Of a stretch of DNA of 37,848 nucleotides, positions 9,101 through 17,822 are shown one piece after another. The notes beneath the pieces are model-generated. The model was not told the origin of the DNA and did not search any database. It saw only the letters and a list, made by a program, of their open reading frames with translations. The position numbers and the translations under genes are program-made. The DNA comes from an uncultured Pleurocapsa sp. (GTDB lineage Bacteria; Cyanobacteriota; Cyanobacteriia; Cyanobacteriales; Xenococcaceae). How positions within the stretch are numbered: position 1 is the first letter of the stretch; each line of letters begins with the position of its first letter. Location of the stretch: positions 1-37,848 of the forward strand of contig CAKZYI010000505.1 of the NCBI GenBank assembly GCA_937884735.1, written 5' to 3'.

Positions 9101-9979
9101 GATCGCATTGAAAATGAACTAAAGCAACTGCGCGATCGACATCAAAAGCAAGCTTGGCAACTAGAAAAGCTAAATTCAACTCAACAAGAAAGGCAAGCCA
9201 CTCTCCAAACCTTAGAACAGCAAATAACCGAACAGGAACAAGAACTACCCGATCCTATTCCCGAAATTCCCCAGTTAGTTAACGAAGACGGAGTTGAAGC
9301 AGGGGAACTACTTACCTTTTCCAGTTTGCAAGAACAGGTAGAACAACTACAAAAGCAAATTCGCAACGGAGAAAAACGCCTCGAAGCAATGGAACCTGTC
9401 AATATGTTGGCGATAGAAGAATACGAAAAAACTGAAGCCAGATTACAGGAGCTATCCCATAAATTAGATACTATCGAAGCAGAAAGAACTGAATTACTAC
9501 TCCGTGTAGAAAAATTTACTACCCTCCGTTTAAAGGCTTTCAAAGAATCTTTTGATGCAGTAAACGAAAACTTTCAAAAAATATATGCCGAACTATCCGA
9601 TGGTGATGGACATCTACAGTTAGAAGATGAAGCAGATCCCTTTAACGGTGGTTTAAACCTCGTTGCACACCCCAAAGGAAAGGCAGTGCAAAAACTAAGT
9701 TCAATGTCTGGGGGGGAGAAATCTTTAACCGCACTCGGCTTTATTTTCTCCCTACAAAAATATCGCCCATCTCCCTTTTATGCCTTTGATGAAGTAGATA
9801 TGTTTCTCGATGGTGCAAATGTCGAAAAGCTATCTCGCATGGTGAAGAAACAGGCACAGTCGGCACAGTTTATTGTGGTTAGTCTGCGTCGTCCAATGAT
9901 TGAGGCTTCAGAAAGAACTATCGGGGTTACTCAAGCAAGAGGAGCGCATACTCAAGTATTAGGAATTAAAATGAAGTAG
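6149..9979 (+). pseudogene. smc: Chromosome segregation protein SMC, three in-frame stops near the N-terminal head
   Basis: SMC is the ATPase backbone of bacterial condensin. The frame from ATG 6149 to 9979 spans 1276 codons, full length for cyanobacteria. The Walker A GPNGSGKS is at residues 32-39. Long coiled coils flank a hinge at about residues 605-670 (SGVEGLVVQLGQVEQRY to RGGRATFLPLN). The signature MSGGEKSL is at about 1185 and the Walker B YAFDEVD about 25 residues later. The frame is interrupted by TAA at 6995-6997, TAA at 7061-7063 and TAG at 7067-7069. Between and after them the sequence reads as normal SMC (LIAYRDRLAADRVKAEKYRML, then VQEKKTQEKVLVWRSL), so no base is inserted or lost. 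At the first stop, Glu is the usual residue. If real, the stops would separate a 282-residue head fragment from the rest. Confidence 0.9.
6518..6577 (+). repeat. Coding hexamer repeat (Asn-Gly/Asn-Ser) inside smc
   Basis: Ten tandem hexamers of the form AATGGM or AATAGC encode alternating Asn-Gly and Asn-Ser pairs at SMC residues 124-143. This is a low-complexity loop in the N-terminal head, before an acidic run of Glu. Hexamers keep the frame, so copy number can vary without damage. Confidence 0.8.
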
Positions 9980-10175
9980 TTTTTGAAAATTAATAATTAA
10001 TAATTTATTTTTAAAAACAATCGAGTATTGTAGTGTTTGAAAAAAAGATAAAAATCAAGGAAACAAAATAGAATAAAATTGTTGCACGCAAAGACACAGA
10101 GGCGCAAAGATACAAAGAAAAAGTCAATAAATTAGTAGTTGTTTAAGTAAGCTTTTGTTCCGCTTTTTTTAAGAT

Positions 10176-10502
10176 CTATTTTCCTTTTATCCATCCAGAT
10201 AAAAGACCACTTGGTATTGCTGTCAACAACCATCCTCTCATCGTATATCCTATTAATCCCATCATAATTGTAAAAAATGATCCCGCTGCCATAAAATTGT
10301 CTGAAAATTTATATTTTAGAGAGCTATTTTTTGATATTAATGGTGTTCTATATTTAAACAAGCAAAAATGAATAGATAGAGCTAGTCCAGCTGACCAGCT
10401 TCCAATCATAACAAATCCAGCAATTAACAATATGGTTGTTAATATGCTCCACCACTCGTTAGCAAGAAGCCATTGTTTCCAGAATTTTTTTTTAGAGGTC
10501 AT
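10176..10502 (-). CDS. Small membrane protein of unknown function
   Basis: The 108-residue protein from ATG 10502 (MTSKKKFWKQW) is not one I recognise. It has a basic N-terminus and three or four hydrophobic stretches: about residues 20-45 (ILTTILLIAGFVMIGSWSAG), a region near 73-88 (AAGSFFTIMMGLIGY), and a C-terminal one ending SGLLSGWIKGK. A TTG three codons upstream (10511) is an alternative start. It lies between smc and a set of other orphan genes; the 196 bases before it (9980-10175) hold only AT-rich sequence and a CGCAAAGA-type interspersed repeat near 10086-10118. Confidence 0.55.
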   Translation of the reverse strand: MTSKKKFWKQWLLANEWWSILTTILLIAGFVMIGSWSAGLALSIHFCLFKYRTPLISKNSSLKYKFSDNFMAAGSFFTIMMGLIGYTMRGWLLTAIPSGLLSGWIKGK

Positions 10503-10607
10503 TATAAACAAATAAATAAGTTAGTTTATCCAGCATAACTTGAATTTTTCTTGATACTTTCAGTGAAAATATGGTGCGTAATATAGAACAAGCTTCGATT
10601 TTTGCCA

Positions 10608-11066
10608 ATGTCTAGAATTAAGTATTTTTTTTCAGTTCCAAAAAGACTTCAAATATTAACGATTGCTTTGGTAATTTTTGTTCCTATTTGGTTGTCTTTA
10701 CCAGGAATGACTGAAGATATGAGTGTTCGTCCTTGGTATTATTTGTAGTCAAAAGGTTTACTTTCTATAAATACTACCATTCTAAACGACTTTTCTAGAG
10801 ATAGTGAATATCAAAAAGCATTAGTAGGAAAGCCTGTTGGAGTTTTAATTCCCCTTTTCCCTGAATTTACAAAAGCTAGTAAGTACGATATTAATTCAGA
10901 AAGATACAAGTACTCACAGAAATTGTCACTGAAATATCAAAAAGAAGGAAATTCAATTTATGTTGATGACATATATTGGTTAAGTGGTGATAAAAATTAT
11001 GCCGATGGGTTTTATGTAATTACTTCTAATGGCAAGATTATTAAATTTCACTTGCTTAAAGGATAA
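10608..11066 (+). pseudogene. Membrane-anchored hypothetical protein with one in-frame TAG
   Basis: From ATG 10608 the frame codes for a basic start (MSRIKYFFSVPKRL), a membrane helix at about residues 16-32 (ILTIALVIFVPIWLSLPG) and then WYYL before TAG at 10746-10748 (codon 47). The same frame continues for another 105 codons (SKGLLSINTTILNDFS to KFHLLKG) with normal codon use and ends at TAA 11064-11066. No recognised domain. The design, an N-terminal anchor and a small soluble domain, suggests an exported or periplasmic protein. It is not obvious from any single open frame because the stop splits it into two short pieces. Confidence 0.5.
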
Positions 11067-11165
11067 AAATTTATTCAGCAAAAAATAATAATATATTTTT
11101 ATTTTTCTAATGTGATCGCATTCTAACTAGCTTTCAATAAATTATGAAATTCTCTCTTATCTTAT

Positions 11166-11663
11166 ATGAGTCTCAGATACAATATTGAAGAAGCAAAAAA
11201 AGAGTTAAGAATATCCGATGAAAGCTTTAAGGAAGTAAAGTATTACTCTTATGAAAGTATTCTCAAACAAATAGGCGAAAAATTTACTAATTCAGGAAAA
11301 AGAGCAACACAATATTTTAGGATTAACCACGATCTAAAAGGAGATGTTGTTTCTTTTATGCCAAAAAATGAAGAAGATGTTCCAGAAATACTCAAGTTAA
11401 TTATTCCAGATAACTCTAAACTATGGTTTATTGGTGCAGAAACTAAAAATGAAAAGCCTAAATATTGGTTGTATGAATCGGATTTAGATTCTGCGATCGC
11501 GATAATCTGCAATATGTATTTATTTGATTTTTATTTGGTAGACAAAAAATATAATTGGCTAATCTCAGAGGAACATCACGGAGTTTTGGTATCCGTTGGC
11601 GAACCTGTCGCTTCAAATTTAAAGCATTATAAAAAGCATTATTTAAAATTGAAAGAGATATAA
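11166..11663 (+). CDS. Hypothetical protein, possibly DUF6756/immunity-like
   Basis: This is a soluble 165-residue protein, acidic and lysine-rich. The C-terminal part (FDFYLVDKKYNWLISEEHHGVLVSVGEP, about residues 119-146) reminds me of the DUF6756 family, often found as small stand-alone or immunity-like proteins; this is from memory and weak. It has no membrane segments. ATG 11166 is the only good start. It sits in a cluster of orphan genes next to a toxin-antitoxin pair, which is where immunity genes are often found. The frame is intact. Confidence 0.6.
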   Translation: MSLRYNIEEAKKELRISDESFKEVKYYSYESILKQIGEKFTNSGKRATQYFRINHDLKGDVVSFMPKNEEDVPEILKLIIPDNSKLWFIGAETKNEKPKYWLYESDLDSAIAIICNMYLFDFYLVDKKYNWLISEEHHGVLVSVGEPVASNLKHYKKHYLKLKEI

Positions 11664-11710
11664 GAAAAGATATAGTGCACTCTTTTTTCAAAAAGTTAAA
11701 CATCAGGTTT

Positions 11711-12076
11711 CTAAAATTTAGAATACTCAACTATAACTGCGATCGCAATAGTGATTTCTTCCATTTGATTTTCAGATATCCTACCTAACCTGCGAATAAA
11801 TCTTTTAATATCCATGCCACGTATTTGTAAAGTGTCTATCGCAGATGTTTTAGTCAAATTGTTTGTACTATTTGGCTCTATTTTTACGTGCCAAAAGTTC
11901 TTGATAAAATAAGGATTCTAATCTGTAATGGGTGCAATTAATTTAATAGGAAGCTTTCTCGCTGCATCAGAACTAATAACAATACCTGGGCGAGTTTTTT
12001 TGGTTTCTGCTCCTATAGTCGAATCGAAGTTAATTAACCAAATCTCTCTTCTTTTAGAAACAGATTTAGTATTCAA
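11711..12076 (-). pseudogene. MazF/PemK-type toxin with in-frame TAG
   Basis: The frame from TTG 12076 to TAG 11711 codes for 121 residues of a PemK/MazF-type endoribonuclease: REIWLINFD (strand 1), KKTRPGIVISSDAA (the family R-P-G/A-x-V-x-S element) and LIAPITD, then TAG at 11920-11918, then NPYFIKNFWHVKIEP and ALDTL-like SAIDTLQIRGMDIKRF. Family members have Trp at the stop position (ITDW), so this looks like TGG to TAG. Such toxins cut mRNA and are held by the cognate antitoxin. The start overlaps the antitoxin end by 11 bases, as expected for an operon. As read here the toxin would be truncated after 52 residues and inactive. Confidence 0.75.
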
Positions 12077-12422
12077 CAATATCACCTGCTAACCATTCTT
12101 TCCATTCAGAATTTTATTGATAATGTTCTTGAATATTTTCTGCTTGTTCGGCTAAAATTTTACGACGCTCATTAATAGGAAGTTTTAAAAAAGCGCGACG
12201 TTCAGATAGTGAACTTAAATCTGTTTCAATAGAATTTTTATTGTCTACATTCTCTATGGGCTGAGTTGACTTTAGTTGATTAGCTATTGATTTAAATAAA
12301 TGTTTGTTTTCATCTACTTCGCAAACAATAATTTCTATTTCCTTTCCTTTATAGGTTGATTTCAATCCTTGTATAAAACGATCATCTAATTCGCTGGCTT
12401 TTAATCTATATACAGATTGCAT
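12066..12422 (-). pseudogene. Antitoxin of the MazF-type pair, in-frame TAA before its C-terminal tail
   Basis: The protein starts at ATG 12422 (MQSVYRLKASELDDRF), has a helical C-terminal half (RRAFLKLPINERRKILAEQ) and then meets TAA at 12116-12114. The same frame continues NSEWKEWLAGDIVEY to TAA at 12066. This tail (WxEWLAGDIxxY) is the common ending of cyanobacterial antitoxins paired with PemK-like toxins and probably contacts the toxin. So the true gene is about 118 residues and loses 16 of them. It lies directly upstream of the toxin, in the same direction. Taken literally, both partners are broken. Confidence 0.75.
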
Positions 12423-12614
12423 TTTCAATATTAAGTAATAATTTGTATTTATTTACCTTGTTAACGAAGCAACTTTCATCATAACGTAAGATACTTTCTT
12501 TATTTAAGGCGATCGCTCTACTTCAACCCCCCATTCCCCAAGAACACAGATTCAGCAGTTGAGATATGGTGAATAAATATAGTTTTTAGTCATATTTTAG
12601 CAAAACATCATCAA

Positions 12615-14105
12615 ATGTCAGAATCAAAAAAAGTTATTGTAATTGGTGCGGGTTGGGCTGGTTTGGGAGCGACATCTCATTTAGCCGAACAGGGTTATGA
12701 TGTTACTCTCCTCGAAGCAGCACCATATCCAGGGGGTTTGGTAGCGGGTTGGAAAACTGCTGGAGGTAAGTCTGTTGAGGGAGGAATCCATGGTTTTTGG
12801 TATCCCTACCGCAATATTTTTAGTAAAGTAAAGCAGTTAAAGCTCGATCCATTTACTCGCTTTACTCGTTCGTCGCAATACTCTCCTGCGGGTTTGGAAT
12901 TAGAGTCGCCTATCTTTCAGAATTTACTTCGTTTTCCTTCTCTTTTTGGCTTATTTATCTTTATTTAGTTTGTTCGATTGTCGTTGTGGGTGTGTGTTTT
13001 TGGGGTACCTCTTTTATATTCGGTAATTGATTTTGATAATTCTCACGAAGCTTGGCAACGCTACGATAAAATGACCGCCAGGGAATTGTTTAAACAGTAT
13101 GGGGTGTCGGAAAGACTGTATAAGGAATCCTTTGAACCTATGCTGCTAGTAGGCTTATTCGCCCCAGGAGAACAGTGTTCGGCAGCAGCAGCCTTGGGAA
13201 TGCTTTACTATTTCATTTTGGCGCATCAGCCTGATTTTGATGTGGTGTGGTGTCGCGGTACTGTTGGGGAAAAGATCTTTAAGCCCTGGATTGCCGAAAT
13301 CGATCAGGCTGGCGGAATAGTTCTTACCAATATGCGAGTTAGTGATATTGTAATCGACGAGACAGAAAAAGCTACGGGGGTAAAGTGTGGCGAGGAATTC
13401 TTTGCAGCCGATGCAATTATATCTAGCGTCAGTATTACAGGAATGAAAAAGATTGTTGAAAATAGCAGCACTCTCAATAATTACGCTCAATTCCGCAACT
13501 TGTCTAATTTAAAGGGGATCGATGTCTTAGCAACTCGCCTGTGGTTTGATCGCAAAATTAATATTCCTCTACCTTCCAATGCTTGCTTTGGTTTTGATGT
13601 TACTACTGGCTGGACGTTTTTCGATCTCAACGATCTTCATGATGAATATCAAAACGAACCAAATAGCGTAATTGAAGCCGACTTTTATCACGCCAACCAA
13701 CTGTTACCCATGAGTGACGAGCAAATCATTAATAAGGTACATCGGGATCTAACTACCTGTATTCGGGGTTTTGGCGCAGCTAAAGTTACAGACAGCAGCG
13801 TCATTCGCGTCAAAGAAGGTGTAACTCACTTTTTCCCTGGTAGTTATCAAAACCTACTTTCGGCAAAAACCGATATTCCCAACCTTTATATGAGTGGGGA
13901 TTGGATTGTTACCCGTCATGGCTCTTGGTCACAAGAAAAAGCCTATGTTACGGGTTTAGAAGCAGCAAATTTAATTGTCAGTAAATTTGGCGGTAGTAAA
14001 GCAAATATTATCCCTATCGAACCCGACGAGCCTCATATTCAAGTAGCTCGAACTATTAATAAAACTGTCAGAAATTTGACACAATTTCTACCGAATTTTT
14101 GGTAA
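12615..14105 (+). pseudogene. FAD-dependent amine oxidase / carotenoid desaturase-like, one in-frame TAG
   Basis: The 496-codon gene codes for a flavin amine oxidase of the phytoene/zeta-carotene desaturase-like group. The Rossmann motif VIVIGAGWAGLGATSHLAEQ binds FAD at residues 7-26, PGGLVAGWK follows, and the C-terminal FAD motif NLYMSGDWI is near residue 432. The frame is cut by TAG at 12966-12968 (codon 118) and resumes at once. The core FEPMLLVGLFAPGEQCSAAA and DVVWCRGTVGEKIF match cyanobacterial homologues well, but about 30 codons around the stop (12930-13010) are rich in T and G and code for an odd hydrophobic string. The damage looks local. Substrate not determined; carotenoid or quinone-related chemistry is plausible. 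Confidence 0.8.
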
Positions 14106-14127
14106 ATTTTTGGTGACCAAAATCAAA

Positions 14128-15006
14128 TTATGCTCTAGCTTTTTTCTACATCAAAGAAGTAATTGCTACTGCTGCAACTAATAATAAAAAAGTTACTACT
14201 ACCTATGCCGCACCATAGCCTAAATCTATATAGCGCTTATTGGTGGAATAAATATAAATTGAAACAGTTTCTGTTGTTCCTGCAGGCCCCCCTCCTGTCA
14301 TTACTTGAACTAAATCAAATACGCCAAAAGATTGAGCAAATCTAAACAATAAAGAAATCAAAATTTGAGGCATCAACAAAGGCAGAGTAATCTGATAAAA
14401 ACTCTGCCAAGGAGTTGCCCCATCCATTCTATGTGCTTCGTATAAATCCTCAGAAATAGACTGCAATCCAGCAAGTAAAATAATGCTAATAAATGGCGTA
14501 GTCTTCCATACGTCAGCAACAATTAAAGCAATCATGGCTAAAGCAGGTGTTCCCAACCAATTTATCCCCGTATCTATAAACCCGATTCGCCTGAGAATGT
14601 CGTTTACCACTCCGTATTGATCGTTGAAAATCCAAGCCCAAGCCAAACCCATTACAGCGGTAGGTAATGCCCAAGGAATAATAGCAACAGTACGGACAAT
14701 TCCTCTACCAAAAAAGGATTTATTTAAAACTAGAGCTACTCCCAAACCCAATAATAATTCTAGGGTTACGCTAAATATTGTGAAAACTGAAGTGTTGTAA
14801 ATACTTTGCCAAAATCTACCATCTCCTAACATTCTTTGATAGTTACCCAAACCCGCAAATACTGGCTGTAGCTGTGTGCCTAAGTTTTCGGTAAACCAAC
14901 TAAGATAAAAGGCTCTGACAATGGGATAGATAAATACCAAACCTAATATGATTAAAGCAGGAAGCAACAATAGCCACCCTGTTATTTTTTCTTGTTTATT
15001 AAGCAT
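14128..15006 (-). pseudogene. Sugar ABC transporter permease (MalF/UgpA type), stops near the C-terminus
   Basis: This is a binding-protein-dependent transport permease with six predicted membrane helices, starting at ATG 15006 (MLNKQEKITGWLLLLPALI). The EAA loop reads EAHRMDGATPWQSFYQITLPLLMPQ, the site that touches the ATPase. After LGYGAA the frame meets TAG at 14205-14203, then goes on as VVVTFLLLVAAVAITSLM, a normal last helix, TAG again at 14148-14146, and KKARA to TAA 14128. So the last membrane helix is lost if the stops are real. The binding protein is just upstream (121 bases). The partner permease (MalG type) and ATPase are absent; downstream lies a convergent gene. Confidence 0.8.
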
Positions 15007-15008
15007 TG

Positions 15009-15133
15009 TGATTACTGATTACTGATTACTGATTGCAAGACAAGACCGCACTATCGCCCATCCTACAAATTTATCTAAGTGTTTCTTATCTTTGCAATCT
15101 AATACGAAACCGTTATAGGTTATAGGTTATAGG
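15009..15133 (+). repeat. Two short tandem heptamer arrays between permease and binding protein
   Basis: TGATTAC occurs three times plus one TGATTGC at 15009-15036, and TTATAGG occurs three times at 15113-15133, the latter overlapping the 3' end of the binding-protein gene. They are two different heptamer STRR families in the same 120-base gap. The GTTATAG family also appears at 36687-36790. Confidence 0.75.
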
Positions 15134-16392
15134 TTTAATAAATTGCGAGTCTCGTTAGCAGCAGCTTGCATTGCTTTTTCAGGGGTCATTTTGCCTGTAA
15201 TAGCGGCACTAAGATAACGCTGAAGAATATCTGAAGCTTGAGCATATTGAGAAATAGGGGGACGCAGTGCAGAACTTTGAACTACGTCGAGTAATTTGGG
15301 ATAATAATTATATTTGGAGACGATCGCCTGGTCGTTAAATAAAGAGGTTCGGCTAGGAACAAACCCTGTCTCTAAAACGAACTCTCGCTGAGACTCTTCG
15401 CTGCTAAGAAAACTAATTACTTCCCAAGCTGCGTCAGAATGTTTAGTAGTTTTGGCAATGCCAATACCCCATCCTCCCAGACAAGCCCCACTATCTTTTC
15501 CCTCACCATGAACCATTGGCTTGATGCTATATTTTCCTGCAATGGGTGAATCTAATGCGGCACTATAAACATAAGGCCAATTGCGTAAAAAAGCTGCCTT
15601 CCCATTTTGAAATAGTAGGCGAGTTTCCTCTTCTGCATAGGTAGTGACACCAGGAGGAGAAACTTCAGTTGCGATCGCTTTTCTTAAAAACTCCACGGCT
15701 TCTAAGGCTTCTGGTCGATCTAATCCAACCTCCAATGTATCTGGATTGACCCAAAAAGCTCCGCTACCCTGCAAAATTTCGACAAACATTGCCGCCAAAC
15801 CTTCGTACTGCTTACCCTGCCATACATAGCCCCATTCTGTTAATCCTTGTTGCTGTAAATCTTGAGAAATTTCTAACAACTCTTTAAAAGTTTCGGGGGG
15901 TGCATACCCAGCTTTTTCCAGCAAATCCTGGCGATAATAGAGCATTCCTGCGTCCGAACGAAAGGGAATACGGTAAAGCTTGTTTTCATACATTCCCCCT
16001 GCAATATCGCCTTCTAGGTATTGTTGAGCCTCCGTAGCTGTCAGGCGATCGCTCAAATTCTCAAGCCAACCAGCAGCAGCAAATTTGGGAGTCCAAACTA
16101 TGTCCATGTAAACCAAGTCGTAGGGCGAATTCCCCAACAAAAAAGAAGATGTATATAAATCTTCTACCTGATTGCTATCGCTTGGTGCTTCGATAATTTG
16201 GAATTTAATATCGTCATGTTGTTGATTAAATTTAGTTACCAAAGGCTGAAGTTGTTGAGCTTCATCGGCTCTAATCAGAGTTGTGATAGTAATAGGTTGT
16301 TGGGTTTGAGCTGATAAAATCAACCCCTGAAAAACTATCACTAAGGTTGTCAACAAAACTATCAGCCAACTATTAACCTTGATTAGTTTCAA
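15127..16392 (-). CDS. Sugar ABC transporter substrate-binding protein (family 1)
   Basis: This is the extracellular solute-binding protein of a carbohydrate importer of the MalE/UgpB family, 421 residues. It has an N-terminal signal peptide with a hydrophobic core at residues 9-26 (SWLIVLLTTLVIVFQGLI). The family pattern LQPLVTKFNQQHDDIKFQ follows, then SPYDLVYMDIVWTPKFAAAGWL, GAWGIGI-like GGWGIGIAKTTKHSDAAWEVISFL and FVPSRTSLF. Probable ligand is a di- or oligosaccharide or polyol such as trehalose or glucosylglycerol; this is inferred from the family. It precedes the permease gene and probably forms an operon with it. Intact. Confidence 0.87.
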   Translation of the reverse strand: MKLIKVNSWLIVLLTTLVIVFQGLILSAQTQQPITITTLIRADEAQQLQPLVTKFNQQHDDIKFQIIEAPSDSNQVEDLYTSSFLLGNSPYDLVYMDIVWTPKFAAAGWLENLSDRLTATEAQQYLEGDIAGGMYENKLYRIPFRSDAGMLYYRQDLLEKAGYAPPETFKELLEISQDLQQQGLTEWGYVWQGKQYEGLAAMFVEILQGSGAFWVNPDTLEVGLDRPEALEAVEFLRKAIATEVSPPGVTTYAEEETRLLFQNGKAAFLRNWPYVYSAALDSPIAGKYSIKPMVHGEGKDSGACLGGWGIGIAKTTKHSDAAWEVISFLSSEESQREFVLETGFVPSRTSLFNDQAIVSKYNYYPKLLDVVQSSALRPPISQYAQASDILQRYLSAAITGKMTPEKAMQAAANETRNLLNL

Positions 16393-16899
16393 AATATTTT
16401 TTTTAGACTTTATAAATACAAGAATAGTATTGATGGTAATGGATAATTCGGTATTTATACGAATGTATTCAAAATTATAAAGAAGTATTATTTGATTAAT
16501 TCAAAAGTAAATTAACCAGCTTTATTGTTATAAAACAACTAGAAAAAATATTTTCTCTTGCTCTGCAACCCTGTTTGTACAAACAAAACAGGGTTTTTTG
16601 TTGGCAGAAAAAATACGTCCCAATCAAGACTTTCTCTCTTCAGTAGCTCTGAGCAAAAATATTAAACAAAATAATTTAAAGTCAGAATTCAGCATTGTCT
16701 GTAAAAATGGGCTATACTTTACCATTGATAAAGTTATCAGTATTTTAAGTCGTTATCTTGGGATATATTCTATTGTGTCTGAATTTAAGTAAAGTATGGT
16801 CTAAAACTTGCAATACTTTCAATTAGCGCGGAGTTTTATCGCTTTATCGGCAAAATACTCACTGTTAATCATAAATAAGGTAGAGTTGAGGAGGGGGCT
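16393..16899. other. Non-coding gap between binding protein and STAS gene
   Basis: The 507 bases are AT-rich. They must hold the promoter of the leftward binding-protein gene and of the rightward STAS cluster. The only clear structure is an intrinsic terminator at 16567-16599. A frame at 16598-16792 (TTG start, 64 codons) has no recognisable features and I do not call it. Confidence 0.6.
16567..16599 (+). terminator. Orphan Rho-independent terminator
   Basis: AACCCTGTTT pairs with AAACAGGGTT (10 bp) around a 9-base loop, and the run TTTTTT at 16594-16599 follows on the plus strand. No plus-strand gene lies upstream in the gap: the nearest plus-strand gene ends at 14105, with a leftward operon in between. 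It may therefore end a small RNA or be an attenuator. Confidence 0.7.
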
Positions 16900-17265
16900 A
16901 TTCCTGAACAGCTAAACCTGACTGTAAGCTTAAGAGGCACCCGCGAAGTCAGGGAAAATTATCAAATATTTCGTCTTACTGGATTACTAGATGCTTTTTC
17001 TGATCCAGCTTTTCGTATAGTTATCGGTAGTTGTAGAGTCGTTGGTGCAAGCAACCTCGTTTTGGTTCTAGCACAGATTGATTTTATCGACAGTTCTGGT
17101 TTGGGAGCTTTAGTACAACTTGTCAAGAAAGCACAAACCGTCGGTGGTAGTTTACAAGTAGTGACTAACCCTAGGGTTACACAAACTGTGAAACTAGTTC
17201 GTTTAGAAAAGTTTTTATCTCTCCAGCCTTCTGTGGAGGTAGCAATAGAAAATCTAAACAAATAG
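16900..17265 (+). CDS. STAS-domain protein (anti-sigma-factor antagonist type), ATT start
   Basis: This is a STAS domain of the SpoIIAA/anti-anti-sigma type: NYQIFRLTGLLDAFSDPAF forms the first strands, and QIDFIDSSGLGALVQLVKKA holds the phosphorylatable Ser and following helix. The open frame begins after TAA at 16876-16878 and has no ATG, GTG or TTG before the conserved domain. The codon ATT at 16900 lies 5 bases after a perfect AGGAGG, giving (M)PEQLNLTVSLRGTREV. That is my start: either a rare ATT start or a changed ATG. A TTG at 17062 would remove half the domain. Val in LVLVLAQIDF replaces a usually conserved Asp. It is first in a cluster with mrnC and rlmB (12-base gap to mrnC). Confidence 0.75.
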   Translation: MPEQLNLTVSLRGTREVRENYQIFRLTGLLDAFSDPAFRIVIGSCRVVGASNLVLVLAQIDFIDSSGLGALVQLVKKAQTVGGSLQVVTNPRVTQTVKLVRLEKFLSLQPSVEVAIENLNK

Positions 17266-17277
17266 CGTTCAGTATCC

Positions 17278-17775
17278 TTGGACGTAAAATCACCAGAGCA
17301 AGATAAGAAAGTAACAGATAATGATACGCCAACAGACACGGCTCAAACTTGGATGAAGTTCGGAACTATGGTAGATGGAATAGAGGCTTCTCAATTAACT
17401 CAAATTGAACGCCTATCCCCGATCGCCTTAGCGTACATAGGAGATGCTGTATTCGAGCTATATGTTCGCAGCAAACTCTTAATGCCTCCCAAACGTATGG
17501 CTGATTATCATAATCAAGTCGTCACCCAAGTGAGAGCCGAAAGTCAGGCGGTTCATTTGTCGGTATTATTGCCTCATTTGACCGATGAAGAAAAAGAAAT
17601 TTTACGTCGTGGGCGCAACGCCTCTACAATGAAGCCACGTCGTTTATCTCGCCAGATATATCAGCAAGCAACTAGCTTAGAAACCCTTATTGGTTATCTT
17701 CACATAAGCGATCCAGAGCGTTTGTCAGAATTGTTGGCAAAATTAGAGTTTAGTTCGATTGACAATAGACAATAG
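17278..17775 (+). CDS. mrnC: Mini-ribonuclease III
   Basis: Mini-III is an RNase III catalytic domain without an RNA-binding domain; in bacteria it matures 23S rRNA ends. The 165-residue protein has the signature LSPIALAYIGDAVFELYVR (residues 46-64), where Asp belongs to the active site, and the second acidic element LTDEEKEILRRGRNA. RRLSRQIYQQATSLETLIGYLH closes the domain. The start is TTG 17278, with ATG 17353 as an alternative that would still keep the domain. It lies 12 bases after the STAS gene and 47 bases before rlmB, another 23S rRNA enzyme, which fits a shared rRNA-processing role. Confidence 0.9.
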   Translation: MDVKSPEQDKKVTDNDTPTDTAQTWMKFGTMVDGIEASQLTQIERLSPIALAYIGDAVFELYVRSKLLMPPKRMADYHNQVVTQVRAESQAVHLSVLLPHLTDEEKEILRRGRNASTMKPRRLSRQIYQQATSLETLIGYLHISDPERLSELLAKLEFSSIDNRQ

Positions 17776-17822
17776 AACGATGGACAATAAGCTTTCCTGA
17801 CAACCAACAAGCTTTAAAATCA

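Noticed and set aside
16598..16792. 64-codon plus-strand frame after the orphan terminator
   Set aside because: TTG start inside the terminator T-run, no ribosome-binding site, no recognisable sequence; likely chance in AT-rich DNA.
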